The position numbers were made by a program, and so were the translations under genes. A stretch of DNA of 64,000 nucleotides. It comes from Saccharomonospora viridis DSM 43017 (GTDB lineage Bacteria; Actinomycetota; Actinomycetes; Mycobacteriales; Pseudonocardiaceae). Positions within the stretch are counted from its first letter, which is position 1; each line of letters begins with the position of its first letter. The notes below the pieces were generated by a model that had not been told where the DNA came from, did not search any database, and saw only the letters and a program-made list of their open reading frames with translations. The stretch is taken from positions 2,754,001 through 2,818,000 of the forward strand of contig NC_013159.1 in the NCBI RefSeq assembly GCF_000023865.1. The letters run 5' to 3'. Below, in pieces: positions 15,100 through 25,026 of this stretch.

Positions 15100-16746
15100 C
15101 TACTCCGCGGGAAGAGGGATGCGGACGGTGAACGCCGCACCACCGTCATCCGAATCCGTGACGGTCACCGTGCCACCGAGTCGGCGCACGGTCTGCCCCA
15201 CAAGCGCAAGCCCCAGCCCCCGTCCGACCTCCCCGCCACCCGACTTGGTCGACCAGCCGCGGCGGAAGATCCTCTCCCCGACCTCGGGAGCGACTCCCGG
15301 CCCACTGTCGGCGACCCGCATGACGAGCACCGCCTCCTCGACCCGCACCGTGATCCGTACCGTCGGGGCGCGCTCGGCCGCTGTCTCGATCGCCGCGTCC
15401 ACCGCGTTGTCTATGAGATTGCCGAGCACGGTGAGGAGATCCCGTGAGTCGATCGTCGAACTCGTGTCGTCGAGGACGGTGTCGTCCGTGATCACCAGTT
15501 CGACCCCACGTTCGGACGCCTCGCTCGACTTCCCCAGCAGCAAAGCCGCCAGCACGGGTTCGGAGACAGCACCCAACACCCTGTCGGTGAGTTCCTGCGC
15601 CGTGCGCAGCTCCGCCGTGGCCAACGCCACCGCCTGCTCGGTGCGACCGAGCTCGACGAGCGACACCACCGCGTGGAGACGATTGGCCGATTCGTGCGCC
15701 TGAGCTCGTAGTGACTCGGCGAACGCACGTACGGTGTCCAGCTCGCCCGTCAAGGACTGCAGTTCGGTGTGATCGCGCAGGGTCACCACATTGCCCATCG
15801 CCCGCCCCCGCGACCGCACCGGAACGGTGTTGACCAACAACACCCGGGTCTCCGTCACATGCAGTTCGTCCTTCACCGGCTCTTCCGCCAGCAACGTACG
15901 GGAAAGGGCGTCCGTCAAACCGAGTTCGGACACCGGGGCACCACGCGCGTTCTCGGGCAGCTCCAGCAACTCGGCTGCGGCGTCGTTGTACAACCCGACC
16001 CGCCCGTCCCGGTCGACCAGCACCAACCCCTCCCGCACCGAGTGGAGGATGGCCTCGTAGTAGTCGAACATGCGGCTCAACTCGTCCGGGGCCACACCGC
16101 GGGTCTGCGCACGCAGGCGATTACTCACCGCGACGCTGCCGGCCACGCCCACCAACAGCACTCCGGCGGCCACACCCAACACCGGTGGCATGCGTTGCGC
16201 GAGCTCCGTCGAGATGGCCTCCAAGGTGATCCCGACGGCCACCAACGCGACCACCTCGCCGTCCACCATCACGGGCGCGACCGCACGCACCGACGGGCCG
16301 AGGGTGCCGGTGTAAGTCTCGGTGAACGTGCGTCCACGCAAAGCGGGTTCGATGTTGCCGATGAACGGTTCACCAATCCGGTCCGGGTTCGGATGCGTGT
16401 ACCGGGTGCGGTCGCGATCCATGATCGTGATGAACCCGACCCCCGTGTCGGCGCGGACCCGCTCGGCGAACGGTTGCAGCCGGGAACTGGGGTTCGGAGA
16501 CTGCACCGCCTTACGCACATCCGCCGAGTCGGCAAGGGTGACCGCCACCGCCACGGCTTCTTCGGCGGCCTTCCGTTCCACACCGGCGGCGGCGTCGAGA
16601 TACGCGAGTATCGCGCCACCCAGCACCAGCACGGTCACCACGGCCAACTGCATGGCGAGCAACTGCCTGGCGACGCTCCAACCACGGCCGTGTCGACCGG
16701 GTGAGCCGAGACGGGAAGAGCGGCGCATCAACTCATGAGAACACAC
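15100..16746 (-). CDS. Sensor histidine kinase, CitA/DcuS type
   Basis: Membrane sensor kinase of the carboxylate-sensing family, 548 aa. Layout: TM1 about residues 27-49, a periplasmic-type PAS-like sensor about 50-185 (GFITIMDRDRTRYTHPNPDR; RAVAPVMVDGEVVALVAVG), TM2 about 190-210, a cytoplasmic PAS about 225-330, the histidine at H351 (RAQAHESANRLHAVVSLV) and an ATPase domain with NLIDNAVDAA and GRGLGLALV. It pairs with the regulator downstream and is divergent from a dctA-like gene. Start is a GTG at 16746 with GGAG nearby; an ATG at 16728 is an alternative. Confidence 0.92.
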   Translation of the reverse strand: MCSHELMRRSSRLGSPGRHGRGWSVARQLLAMQLAVVTVLVLGGAILAYLDAAAGVERKAAEEAVAVAVTLADSADVRKAVQSPNPSSRLQPFAERVRADTGVGFITIMDRDRTRYTHPNPDRIGEPFIGNIEPALRGRTFTETYTGTLGPSVRAVAPVMVDGEVVALVAVGITLEAISTELAQRMPPVLGVAAGVLLVGVAGSVAVSNRLRAQTRGVAPDELSRMFDYYEAILHSVREGLVLVDRDGRVGLYNDAAAELLELPENARGAPVSELGLTDALSRTLLAEEPVKDELHVTETRVLLVNTVPVRSRGRAMGNVVTLRDHTELQSLTGELDTVRAFAESLRAQAHESANRLHAVVSLVELGRTEQAVALATAELRTAQELTDRVLGAVSEPVLAALLLGKSSEASERGVELVITDDTVLDDTSSTIDSRDLLTVLGNLIDNAVDAAIETAAERAPTVRITVRVEEAVLVMRVADSGPGVAPEVGERIFRRGWSTKSGGGEVGRGLGLALVGQTVRRLGGTVTVTDSDDGGAAFTVRIPLPAE

Positions 16747-16852
16747 GACTCTCCGTAGAAATCCGCGACCGAAATGAACACAACGGTGACCTCCGGGAGA
16801 GCGGTTCTCATAGTCATCCCCGACCTATCGCTCGTAACCCGAGGAGGCACTG

Positions 16853-18223
16853 TTGCCTGGACCGTCACCCACGGCTACGGATCAGCCGAACCAGCCACAA
16901 CGCCGTGACCGGATGCACTACCTGTATCTGGCCGTCATCGCCGCGGTGGTGCTGGGTGTCGTCGTCGGCTTCGCCGCCCCGGATGCGGCGAAGGAGCTCA
17001 AACCACTGGGCACCGGCTTCGTCGACCTGATCAAGATGATGATCAGCCCCATCATCTTCTGCACCATCGTGCTCGGCATCGGCTCCGTCGCGAAGGCGGC
17101 CAGCGTGGGCAAGGTGGGCATGCTGGCCGTCGGTTACTTCATGCTGATGTCGACCTTCGCGCTCGGCATCGGTTTGGTGGTCGGAAACATCCTTCACCCG
17201 GGCGAGGGCATGGAGCTCGACCCGGAGGCGGCGGCCCAGGCGCAGGAGAGCGCCTCGAGCGGTGAGGGAACGGTCGACTTCCTGCTCGGCATCATCCCCG
17301 AGACCATGGTGTCGGCGTTCACCGACGGCTCGGTGTTGCAGACCCTCCTCGTGGCGCTGCTCACCGGTTTCGCGTTGCAGAAGATGGGCCGCAGCGGTGA
17401 ACCCGTGTTGCGCGGCATCGAGCACATCCAACGACTCGTGTTCCGAGTCCTCGCCATGGTCATGTGGGCCGCACCGGTGGGCGCGTTCGGCGCGATCGCG
17501 GCGGTTGTCGGTGAAACCGGCTGGGACGCGCTGCGCAGCCTGGCCGTCATCATGATCGGCTTCTACATCACCTGTCTGCTGTTCATCTTCCTCGTGCTGG
17601 GCGCCGTGTTGTGGCTCGGCGCGCGGGTCAACATCTTCAAATTGCTGGGCTATCTCGGCCGTGAATTCCTGCTGATCGTGTCGACCTCGTCGTCGGAGTC
17701 CGCGCTGCCGCGACTCATCGCGAAGATGGAGCACCTCGGCATCAGCAAGCCCGTCGTCGGCATCACGGTTCCCACCGGCTACTCGTTCAACCTGGACGGC
17801 ACCGCGATCTATCTGACGATGGCCACCTTGTTCATCGCCACGGCGCAGGGCAGCCCGCTCGGGGTCGGGGAACAGATCTCCCTGCTGATCTTCATGGTCA
17901 TCGCGTCCAAGGGTGCCGCCGGAGTCAGCGGGGCCGGTATCGCAACGCTTGCGGGCGGCCTCCAGTCGCACCGTCCGGAACTCGTGGACGGGGTGGGTTT
18001 CATCCTCGGCATCGACCGGTTCATGTCGGAGGCCCGTGCGCTCACCAACTTCGCGGGCAACGCCGTCGCCACCGTCCTCATCGGATCGTGGACCAAGGAA
18101 CTCGACCGCGAGCGTATGTCGCGTGTGTTGTCGGGCCAGAAGCCGTTCAACGAGGCCGCGCTCGTGGACGATCACGCTGCCTCGTCATCGAACGAGGCAG
18201 GCGAAGCCCCGACCCGAGTCTGA
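16853..18223 (+). CDS. DctA-type dicarboxylate:cation symporter (DAACS family)
   Basis: Secondary carrier for C4-dicarboxylates or related anions, 456 aa with about eight transmembrane segments plus re-entrant loops. Family signatures are the serine-rich hairpin (STSSSESALPRLIAKMEHLG), VPTGYSFNLDGTAIYLTMA and the C-terminal TNFAGNAVATVLIG. The start is a TTG at 16853 with a strong GAGGAGG 5 nt upstream. It lies divergent from the CitA/DcuS-type two-component system, its likely regulator. A strong hairpin follows the stop. Confidence 0.93.
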   Translation: MPGPSPTATDQPNQPQRRDRMHYLYLAVIAAVVLGVVVGFAAPDAAKELKPLGTGFVDLIKMMISPIIFCTIVLGIGSVAKAASVGKVGMLAVGYFMLMSTFALGIGLVVGNILHPGEGMELDPEAAAQAQESASSGEGTVDFLLGIIPETMVSAFTDGSVLQTLLVALLTGFALQKMGRSGEPVLRGIEHIQRLVFRVLAMVMWAAPVGAFGAIAAVVGETGWDALRSLAVIMIGFYITCLLFIFLVLGAVLWLGARVNIFKLLGYLGREFLLIVSTSSSESALPRLIAKMEHLGISKPVVGITVPTGYSFNLDGTAIYLTMATLFIATAQGSPLGVGEQISLLIFMVIASKGAAGVSGAGIATLAGGLQSHRPELVDGVGFILGIDRFMSEARALTNFAGNAVATVLIGSWTKELDRERMSRVLSGQKPFNEAALVDDHAASSSNEAGEAPTRV

Positions 18224-18227
18224 GTGT

Positions 18228-18262
18228 CGTTCCGGCCCCGGCACGGTCACGGGGCCGGAACG
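18228..18262 (+). terminator. Terminator after the dicarboxylate carrier
   Basis: CGTTCCGGCCCC (18228-18239) and its exact complement GGGGCCGGAACG (18251-18262) form a 12-bp stem with an 11-nt loop, 4 nt after the stop codon. There is no T-tract, as is usual in this group. Confidence 0.85.
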
Positions 18263-18395
18263 ATCCCCGCCCTTGTGTCCCCATCGCTGCCGTCGACGTC
18301 TTGTGCCCCGAACGGCTTCGCCCCCTTGCGCCGAAGCCCCGGCGACGAACGGCCTAGCACGTTCCGACTCGCCCCTTCGAGGCACACCGACCGAC

Positions 18396-21257
18396 TCAGG
18401 CTCCTTGCAACAAAGGAGCCAGGAACTGTCCGGTGTAGCTGCCTTCGGTGGCCGCCACCTCCTCGGGAGTGCCCTCCGCGATGACGGTGCCACCCCCCGA
18501 ACCACCCTCCGGACCGAGGTCGATGATCCAGTCCGAGGTCTTGATGACGTCGAGGTTGTGCTCGATCACGATGACCGTGTTGCCCTTGTCCACAAGACCG
18601 TGGATCACGTCGAGCAGCCTACGGATGTCCTCGAAGTGCAGGCCCGTCGTGGGTTCGTCGAGGATGTAGACCGTCTTGCCCGTCGAACGCTTCTGCAGCT
18701 CGCTCGCCAGCTTGACGCGTTGGGCCTCACCACCCGACAGGGTCGGCGCGGGCTGCCCCAGCCGCACATAACCGAGACCGACGTCGACCAGGGTCTGAAG
18801 ATGCCGGTGGATGGCCTTGATCGGTTCGAAGAACTCGGCGGCCTCCTCGATCGGCATGTCAAGGACCTCGGCGACCGTTTTGCCCTTGTAGTGGACTTCC
18901 AACGTCTCGCGGTTGTAACGGGCTCCCTTGCAGACCTCGCACGGCACGTACACGTCCGGCAGGAAGTTCATCTCGATCTTGATCGTGCCGTCACCCGCGC
19001 AGGCCTCGCAGCGCCCACCCTTGACGTTGAACGAGAACCGACCCGGCTGATACCCCCGCACCTTCGCCTCGGTGGTGGAGGCGAACAACTTGCGGATGTG
19101 GTCCCACACCCCGGTGTAGGTCGCGGGATTCGACCGTGGCGTCCGGCCGATGGGCGACTGATCGACGCGGACGAGCTTGTCCACGTGTTGCAACCCGTTG
19201 ACCCGCTTGTGCCTGCCGGGCACCTGCCTGGCGTTGTTGAGCTTGTTCGCCAACACCGTGGCCAGGATGTCGTTGACCAGTGTGGACTTCCCGGAGCCGG
19301 ACACGCCGGTCACCGAGATCAGACACCCCAGCGGGAACGAGACGTCGATGTTGCGCAGGTTGTTCTCCCTGGCGCCGACCACGGTCAACTGACGTTTGCG
19401 GTCCACCGGCCTGCGCGTGGCGGGCAACGCGATCTCCTTGCGGCCGGCCAGGTAATCCCCTGTCAGCGACTTCTTGTTCCGTAGCAGCTTCTCGAACGGA
19501 CCGCTGTGTACGATCCGACCGCCGTGCTGTCCGGCGCCCGGGCCGATGTCGACGACCCAGTCACTGGCACGGATCGTGTCCTCGTCGTGTTCGACGACGA
19601 TCAGGGTGTTACCGAGGTCCCGCAGCTTCGTCAACGTCTCGATGAGGCGGTGGTTGTCGCGTTGGTGCAACCCGATGGAAGGTTCGTCCAGCACGTACAA
19701 CACACCCACGAGGCCGGACCCGATCTGGGTGGCCAGGCGGATGCGTTGCGCTTCACCGCCGGACAGGGTGCCCGCCGCCCGGTCGAGGGACAGGTAGTCC
19801 AGACCGACGTCCAGCAGGAAACGAAGCCGGGCCTGGATCTCCTTGAGCACGGCACCGGCGATCATGGCCTCCCGGGGACCGAGCTTGAGTCCGTCCAGGA
19901 ACTTCGACGCCTCGGCGACCGACAGCGCGCACACCTCGGCGATGGAGCGTTCCCCGTACTCCTCGTGCTCCAACGTGACGGCGAGGATCTCGGGCTTGAG
20001 CCTGGTCCCCTGGCAGGCCGGGCACGGTATCTCGCGCATGTACCCCTCGTAGCGCTCCCGGGCCCATTCGGATTCCGTCTGCTCGTGGCGTCGCTCCACG
20101 AACGGGATCACGCCCTCGAACGTGGCGTAGTAGGAACGCTCCCGACCGTAGCGGTTGCGGTACCGCACATGCACTTGTTCGTCGACGCCGTACAGGATCG
20201 CCTTCTGGACCCTCGCGGGCAGTTTGCGCCACGGGGTGTCCATCCGGAATCCGAGCGTGGTCGACAACGACTCGAGCAGACGCTGGAAGTACTCCGCGCT
20301 CTGTCCTCCCGACCAGGGTGCGATGGCGCCCTCCGCCAGTGACAGCTCCTCGTCGGGCACCACCATCTCCGGATCGACTTCCTTGCGGATACCGATACCG
20401 GTGCACTCGGGGCAGGCGCCGTAGGGCGCGTTGAACGAGAACGAACGCGGCTCGAAGTCCTCGATCTCCAGCGCATGTCCGTTGGGGCACGCCAGGTGCT
20501 CGGAGAACCCGCGGACACGGTGGGGGTCGTCCTCGGGCAGGTCCACGAACTCCAGCTCGACCAGGCCGTCGGCCAACCGCAGCGCGGTCTCGATCGAGTC
20601 GGTGAGCCGTTGTTTGGCGCTGGCTTTGACCGTCAGTCGGTCGACGACCACGCCGATGTCGTGCTTTTCCTGCTTCTTCAGCTTCGGCGGATCGGACAAC
20701 CGGTGGACGACGCCGTCGACCCGCACGCGCGCGTAGCCCTGCTGCTGCAGGTTCGCGAACAGATCGACGTACTCCCCTTTGCGTCCCCGCACCACCGGGG
20801 CGATCACTTGGAACCGGGTGCCCTCCTCCAGTTCGAGGACCTGGTCGACGATCTGCTGCGGCGTCTGTTTGCTGATCGGTTCGCCGCACCGCGGGCAGTG
20901 TGGCTTACCCGCACGCGCGTAGAGCAGGCGCAGGTAGTCGTAGACCTCGGTGATCGTGCCGACGGTCGAACGGGGGTTGCGGGACGTGGACTTCTGATCG
21001 ATCGACACGGCCGGCGACAGTCCCTCGATGAACTCCACATCCGGCTTGTCCATCTGACCGAGGAACTGCCGCGCGTACGCCGACAGCGACTCCACATAGC
21101 GCCGCTGGCCTTCCGCGAAGATGGTGTCGAACGCAAGACTCGATTTACCGGAACCGGAAAGGCCGGTGAACACGATCAGGCTGTCCCTGGGCAGATCGAG
21201 GTCGACGCCGCGCAGGTTGTGCTCACGAGCACCGCGGATTACTAGGCGATCAGCCAC
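18396..21257 (-). CDS. uvrA: Excinuclease ABC subunit A
   Basis: Damage-recognition ATPase of nucleotide excision repair, 953 aa. The start chosen is the GTG at 21257 ([18 protein letters not shown]) with GAAGGGA upstream. Two ABC ATPase modules are visible with Walker A loops GLSGSGKSS and GVSGSGKST and two signature motifs ([24 protein letters not shown]). Zinc-binding Cys pairs occur in CPRCGEP, CPNG...CPECTG and CEACAGDG...CEVCKGAR. A consensus DNA-damage promoter lies upstream. The 3' end is convergent with the dicarboxylate carrier. Confidence 0.98.
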   Translation of the reverse strand: MADRLVIRGAREHNLRGVDLDLPRDSLIVFTGLSGSGKSSLAFDTIFAEGQRRYVESLSAYARQFLGQMDKPDVEFIEGLSPAVSIDQKSTSRNPRSTVGTITEVYDYLRLLYARAGKPHCPRCGEPISKQTPQQIVDQVLELEEGTRFQVIAPVVRGRKGEYVDLFANLQQQGYARVRVDGVVHRLSDPPKLKKQEKHDIGVVVDRLTVKASAKQRLTDSIETALRLADGLVELEFVDLPEDDPHRVRGFSEHLACPNGHALEIEDFEPRSFSFNAPYGACPECTGIGIRKEVDPEMVVPDEELSLAEGAIAPWSGGQSAEYFQRLLESLSTTLGFRMDTPWRKLPARVQKAILYGVDEQVHVRYRNRYGRERSYYATFEGVIPFVERRHEQTESEWARERYEGYMREIPCPACQGTRLKPEILAVTLEHEEYGERSIAEVCALSVAEASKFLDGLKLGPREAMIAGAVLKEIQARLRFLLDVGLDYLSLDRAAGTLSGGEAQRIRLATQIGSGLVGVLYVLDEPSIGLHQRDNHRLIETLTKLRDLGNTLIVVEHDEDTIRASDWVVDIGPGAGQHGGRIVHSGPFEKLLRNKKSLTGDYLAGRKEIALPATRRPVDRKRQLTVVGARENNLRNIDVSFPLGCLISVTGVSGSGKSTLVNDILATVLANKLNNARQVPGRHKRVNGLQHVDKLVRVDQSPIGRTPRSNPATYTGVWDHIRKLFASTTEAKVRGYQPGRFSFNVKGGRCEACAGDGTIKIEMNFLPDVYVPCEVCKGARYNRETLEVHYKGKTVAEVLDMPIEEAAEFFEPIKAIHRHLQTLVDVGLGYVRLGQPAPTLSGGEAQRVKLASELQKRSTGKTVYILDEPTTGLHFEDIRRLLDVIHGLVDKGNTVIVIEHNLDVIKTSDWIIDLGPEGGSGGGTVIAEGTPEEVAATEGSYTGQFLAPLLQGA

Positions 21258-21308
21258 CCGAGATCCCTTCAACCAATGTGTGGAACGCCGAACACGTCAG
21301 CGCCGCTC

Positions 21309-21331
21309 ATGCTAGGTCCCACCACCGACAA
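21309..21331 (-). promoter_or_regulatory. RecA-independent DNA-damage (PafBC-type) promoter of uvrA
   Basis: On the minus strand TTGTCGGTG, 8 nt, TAGCAT is an exact match to the mycobacterial RecA-NDp consensus tTGTCRgtg-N8-TAnnnT, which PafBC (formerly ClpR) uses. Transcription would start near 21302, giving a leader of about 45 nt. The element overlaps the end of the upstream acyltransferase gene. The match is seen; regulation is inferred. Confidence 0.8.
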
Positions 21332-22517
21332 CAACGGTGGACGCGGCGGGATCGGCCGCAGTCTTGCGACGACGCCGGGTCAACACGCGTTGTGCCGGCC
21401 GTTCGACGAGAACGGTGAGCAGCCAGGCCGCGACGACGACGGCTCCGACCACTATCGACAAGCGTAGCCACCACGGTGACACCCCAGCCTCGCTGAGCGC
21501 TCGCGCGAGCACCTCACCCAACCGCTGGTGCACCAGGTACAGGCCGTAGCTGATACCTGCCAACCAGGAGATCGGACGACGCAACGTCCGTAGTACGGGG
21601 AACTCGTCCCAGTCCCGTCCCCGTGCCGCGGCACACATCGCCACGAGGGTCAACGTGAACGCGATCACCGAGAGCGTCGTCCCCGTGCGCAACGCATGGA
21701 GCACGACCGTGGAGCCCAGCAGCAGCACGAGCTGTTTCCGCGGGAGCCGGTCCCGCTGCCACAGGTAAATGGCGACGCCCGCCGCGAACAGGTGCGCGTG
21801 GTACAGCCCCGTCGCGGTGGGCAGAGTCCGCCACAGGGCGGCGAGCGGCTGCGACACCACGGACAGGGCCGTCACTCCCCACAACACCGTGGGCGCGCTC
21901 AGCCGGTGACGCAATCTGCTGCGCCAGAACAGTGCCGCCCCGGCGAAGACCGCCACCTGGACCGGCATCGTCCAGAACGAGCCGTCGAGTCGGTGGAAGA
22001 AATCGGTTTGGAACTCGTGCAGCAACAGCACGTGCAACAGGAGGTCGTTGAAGTCCGGGACGTGCCACAGGGCCACCGCGTCCGGACCCCGGTCCGCCGG
22101 CACGATCGGATCGGCGAAGAGCAACCCGATCACGCCGTCCTGGTGACTCGCCCCGTTGAAGCGCACGACGACGGTCCGACTCACGAGGTAGATGACCAGG
22201 ACCGTGACCAGGTACGCGGGCAGTAGGCGGGCCAGCCGCCCACGGAACCATCGACCCACGCTGCTGCTCTTGCGGATCGTCGGCCCGATGAAATAGCCGG
22301 ACAGCACCAGCAACGTCGCCGTTCCGAAGGGGATGGCGATCATCACCGGATAGGGTTCGATCCCGGGCCGGTGAGAGGCGAGATGGGTCACGTGGCCGAT
22401 CACGACGAAGCTGATGGCCACGACTCGAAGCACATCCCAGCTGAAGCGTCGCGAAGAACGCCGCGAAAAGCGCTGTGTCCTCGCGGACACCTCTCCGATG
22501 GCGGTGTCGGTAGTCAC
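21312..22517 (-). CDS. Acyltransferase family 3 membrane protein
   Basis: Integral membrane O-acyltransferase, 401 aa with about ten transmembrane segments. This family acylates cell-surface glycans, lipids or secondary metabolites. Family features are RRFSWDVLRVVAISFVVIGH with the catalytic-type histidine of VVIGH, GTATLLVLSGYFIGPTIR, FWTMPVQVAVF and the C-terminal GLYLVHQ. The start is a GTG at 22517 with GGGGGA upstream. A second, frameshifted paralogue lies immediately upstream with the same leader. The substrate is unknown. Confidence 0.88.
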   Translation of the reverse strand: MTTDTAIGEVSARTQRFSRRSSRRFSWDVLRVVAISFVVIGHVTHLASHRPGIEPYPVMIAIPFGTATLLVLSGYFIGPTIRKSSSVGRWFRGRLARLLPAYLVTVLVIYLVSRTVVVRFNGASHQDGVIGLLFADPIVPADRGPDAVALWHVPDFNDLLLHVLLLHEFQTDFFHRLDGSFWTMPVQVAVFAGAALFWRSRLRHRLSAPTVLWGVTALSVVSQPLAALWRTLPTATGLYHAHLFAAGVAIYLWQRDRLPRKQLVLLLGSTVVLHALRTGTTLSVIAFTLTLVAMCAAARGRDWDEFPVLRTLRRPISWLAGISYGLYLVHQRLGEVLARALSEAGVSPWWLRLSIVVGAVVVAAWLLTVLVERPAQRVLTRRRRKTAADPAASTVVVGGGT

Positions 22518-22713
22518 GGATTTCCCCCAGATCTAGATGTAGTCACCGCACACTAACCGTGGGTATCGGCACGATCGTTCCGGGGGCCAGGATGATCAAC
22601 TGCGTCGGGAAGACCGGCTGTGATCGGCGGGTCGACGGCGACCTCGTCGGGCCGTGTGGACCGGGGAGCACAAGACGGGGCCGGTTGCCCGACCGCTTCG
22701 TCGAACGTCGAGC

Positions 22714-23924
22714 TCAGGACGTCTCCTTGACGGGTACGGCGGCTTCGACGGGAGACTCGGGTTGGGGTTTCGGCCGGGACTCGCTTCGGGCGGGTGGCCG
22801 GCGCCCGCTCAATGCGCGGTGTGCCGGACGCTCCACGAGAACGGTCAACAACCACGCGAGCACGATCGCCGCGCCCAACACGATCGACAAGCGCAACCAC
22901 CACGGTGAGACCCCCGCCTCGCTCAGCGCCCGCGCCAGGATGTAGCCGAGCTGTTGGTGCACCAGGTACAGGCAGTAGCTGATACCCGCCAGCCACGAGA
23001 TCGGACGCCGGAACACCCGCAGCACGGGCACGTCCCAATCCGGCCCACGCGCCGCCGCGCACATCGCGCCGAGCATGATCGCGAAGCCGAGCACGACCGG
23101 CCCCACAGGGGGCAGGGTGCGGAGGTACTGCAGCAGTAGTGTCACGCAGAGCAGCGGGACGAGCTGGTTCGTCGGCAGACGACGTCCCTGCCACAACCAG
23201 ATCGCCACCCCGGCGGCGAACAGATAGGCGCGGTTCATGCCGGTCGCATCAGGCAGGGTGCCGGCGAACTCACGGATCAACGGGGAGACCGCCGACACCG
23301 CCATCGCCGCCCACAGCACCACGGTGGCACGTACCCTCCGGTGGAGCTTGCTGCGCCACAACAACGCAGCTGCCGCGAACGCCGCCACCTGCACCGGCAA
23401 GGTCCAGCACGAGCCGTCGATGCGGTGCCAGGCGTCCGGATTCCACTCGTGCAACAGGAACACGTGCAAAAGCAGATCGTTGAGATCGGGTACGTGCCAA
23501 AGGGGCAGCGCATCCGGTCCCCGATCCGCGGGCACGATCGGCGCGGCGAACAACAACCCGAACACGCCGTCCTGGTGGGTGGCGCCGTTGAACCGGACGA
23601 CGGCGAAGCGCGACACGCTGTAGACCAGCAGCACGGCACCAGATACGCCGGGAGAAGACGCGCCAATCGCGCACGGAACCACGCACCCGCACTCCCCCGC
23701 CGGATGGTGGGACCGATGAAGTAGCCCGACAACACGAGCAGGGTCGCCGTCCCGAACGGGATGGCCACCTGCACCGGGTAGGGCTCGATGCCGGGCAGCC
23801 GCGACGCGAGACCGGTGGTATGGCCCAAAACGACGAAGACGATGGCCACCACTCGGATGACGTCCCAGCTCAAGCGCCGCGACGAGCGCGGTGCTGTCGG
23901 ACTGGTTCGAGCGGCGACGGTCAC
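22714..23924 (-). pseudogene. Second acyltransferase-3 gene, frameshifted
   Basis: Paralogue of the neighbouring acyltransferase. The N-terminal third (GTG at 23924; RRLSWDVIRVVAIVFVVLGH to RARLARLLPAYLV) is in one frame and the remaining two thirds (AVLLVYSVSRFAVVRFNGATHQDG to the end at 22714) in another. The switch falls at about 23635-23642, where the other copy reads LLPAYLVTVLVIYLVSR continuously. One missing base in this copy explains it. Both parts otherwise lack stops and stay close to the paralogue, so this is either a very recent mutation or a sequencing error. Both genes share GGGGGAAATC before the GTG and an upstream CTAACCxTGGGT block. Confidence 0.85.
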
Positions 23925-24036
23925 GTGATTTCCCCCAGGGCGACGGCAGGCCAATCGAGGCTAACCCTGGGTGGCGGAATATCCGCGATCGGGGCGGTGT
24001 GAATCCGGTCGCTGTCGTTCCCATTACCGTAGAGCC

Positions 24037-24714
24037 GTGAACGTCACCGAGGACTACACCGGACACGTCGAGCCAGGTGGCGCCGCCGCACGGCGCACGC
24101 TCGACGCGTTGACCATCACGAAGATCTCAGTCGGCCCGATGGACAACAACGCCTATCTCTTGGTGTGCCGGGCCACCAACGAGGCGCTGCTGATCGACGC
24201 CGCCAACGATCCCGATCGGTTGTCCGATCTCGTCGGACACGGCCCCGATCGTCCGTCGCTGCGCACGATCGTCACGACGCATCAGCATCGCGACCATTGG
24301 CAGGCGCTCGGCGCCATCGCGGGGGCCTACGGTGCCGACACGGTGGCGCACCCGGCCGACGCCGATCCGTTGCCGGTTCCCCCGGACATCCTGGTCGAGC
24401 ACGGTGACACCGTCACCTTCGGTGAGATCACCCTGGAAGTCATCCACCTCCGTGGACACACCCCCGGGTCGATCGCACTGCTGTACCGGGATCCGCACGG
24501 CCATCCCCACCTGTTCACCGGTGACTCGCTGTTCCCGGGCGGCGTCGGGAAGACGAATTCCCCGGAGGACTTCACCTCGTTGATCAACGACGTCGAGGAG
24601 CGTGTTTTCGGGCAACTGCCCGACGACACCTGGTTCTATCCGGGACACGGTGACGATTCCACGCTCGGGACGGAACGGCCGAAGCTGGGCGAGTGGCGGC
24701 AGCGCGGCTGGTGA
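24037..24714 (+). CDS. MBL-fold metallohydrolase (glyoxalase II-like)
   Basis: Metallo-beta-lactamase-fold hydrolase, 225 aa, probably cytoplasmic. The metal motif reads THQHRDHWQAL (HxHxDH), followed by HLRGHTPGSIAL, LFTGDSLFPGGVG and the C-terminal histidine of FYPGHG. The start chosen is the GTG at 24037: a TAnnnT box (TACCGT, 24025-24030) ends 6 nt before it, suggesting a leaderless mRNA. A comparable gene sits beside uvrA in mycobacteria (Rv1637c, from memory). The substrate is not predictable beyond a thioester or lactone-type ester. Confidence 0.87.
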   Translation: MNVTEDYTGHVEPGGAAARRTLDALTITKISVGPMDNNAYLLVCRATNEALLIDAANDPDRLSDLVGHGPDRPSLRTIVTTHQHRDHWQALGAIAGAYGADTVAHPADADPLPVPPDILVEHGDTVTFGEITLEVIHLRGHTPGSIALLYRDPHGHPHLFTGDSLFPGGVGKTNSPEDFTSLINDVEERVFGQLPDDTWFYPGHGDDSTLGTERPKLGEWRQRGW

Positions 24715-24720
24715 GCCGGC

Positions 24721-24742
24721 AGCGGGACCCTTCGGTCCCGCT
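24721..24742 (+). terminator. Terminator after the MBL hydrolase
   Basis: AGCGGGACC and GGTCCCGCT form a perfect 9-bp stem with loop CTTC, starting 6 nt after the stop codon. Confidence 0.8.
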
Positions 24743-24754
24743 CCAATGCCGCGA

Positions 24755-24785
24755 CGCTGCCCACCTCGCTGCCCACCTCGCTGCC
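24755..24785. repeat. 2.6 copies of a 12-bp tandem repeat; rest of gap featureless
   Basis: CGCTGCCCACCT is repeated at 24755 and 24767 with a third partial copy to 24785. It lies between the MBL gene's terminator and the end of the NUDIX gene. The remaining 24786-25026 shows no supportable gene; the plus-strand frame running through it is a shadow of the NUDIX gene. Confidence 0.6.
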
Positions 24786-25026
24786 AAGCCCGGTGACGTC
24801 CGTGGCGTCACCGAGGTGGACCGGTAGCCGGTGCACGTTCCCGCTTCAGCGGTTCACCGTTCCTCCAGACAGCCTCAAAAGCCGCGGGGGACGCTGTGAT
24901 CCGGCAACTCACGGCTGTGGGACGACGATGAACCGCGAACAGACGGACCGCGAGGAGGACGCGGTCGGAGCGCACGACGCGACGCCGTCCCACCCCGACG
25001 GCGTCGGTGGTCTTCGTCGTCCGTTC

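Noticed and set aside
24755-24785. CRISPR-like tandem repeat
   Set aside because: Units are 12 bp, directly adjacent with no spacers, and fewer than three copies.
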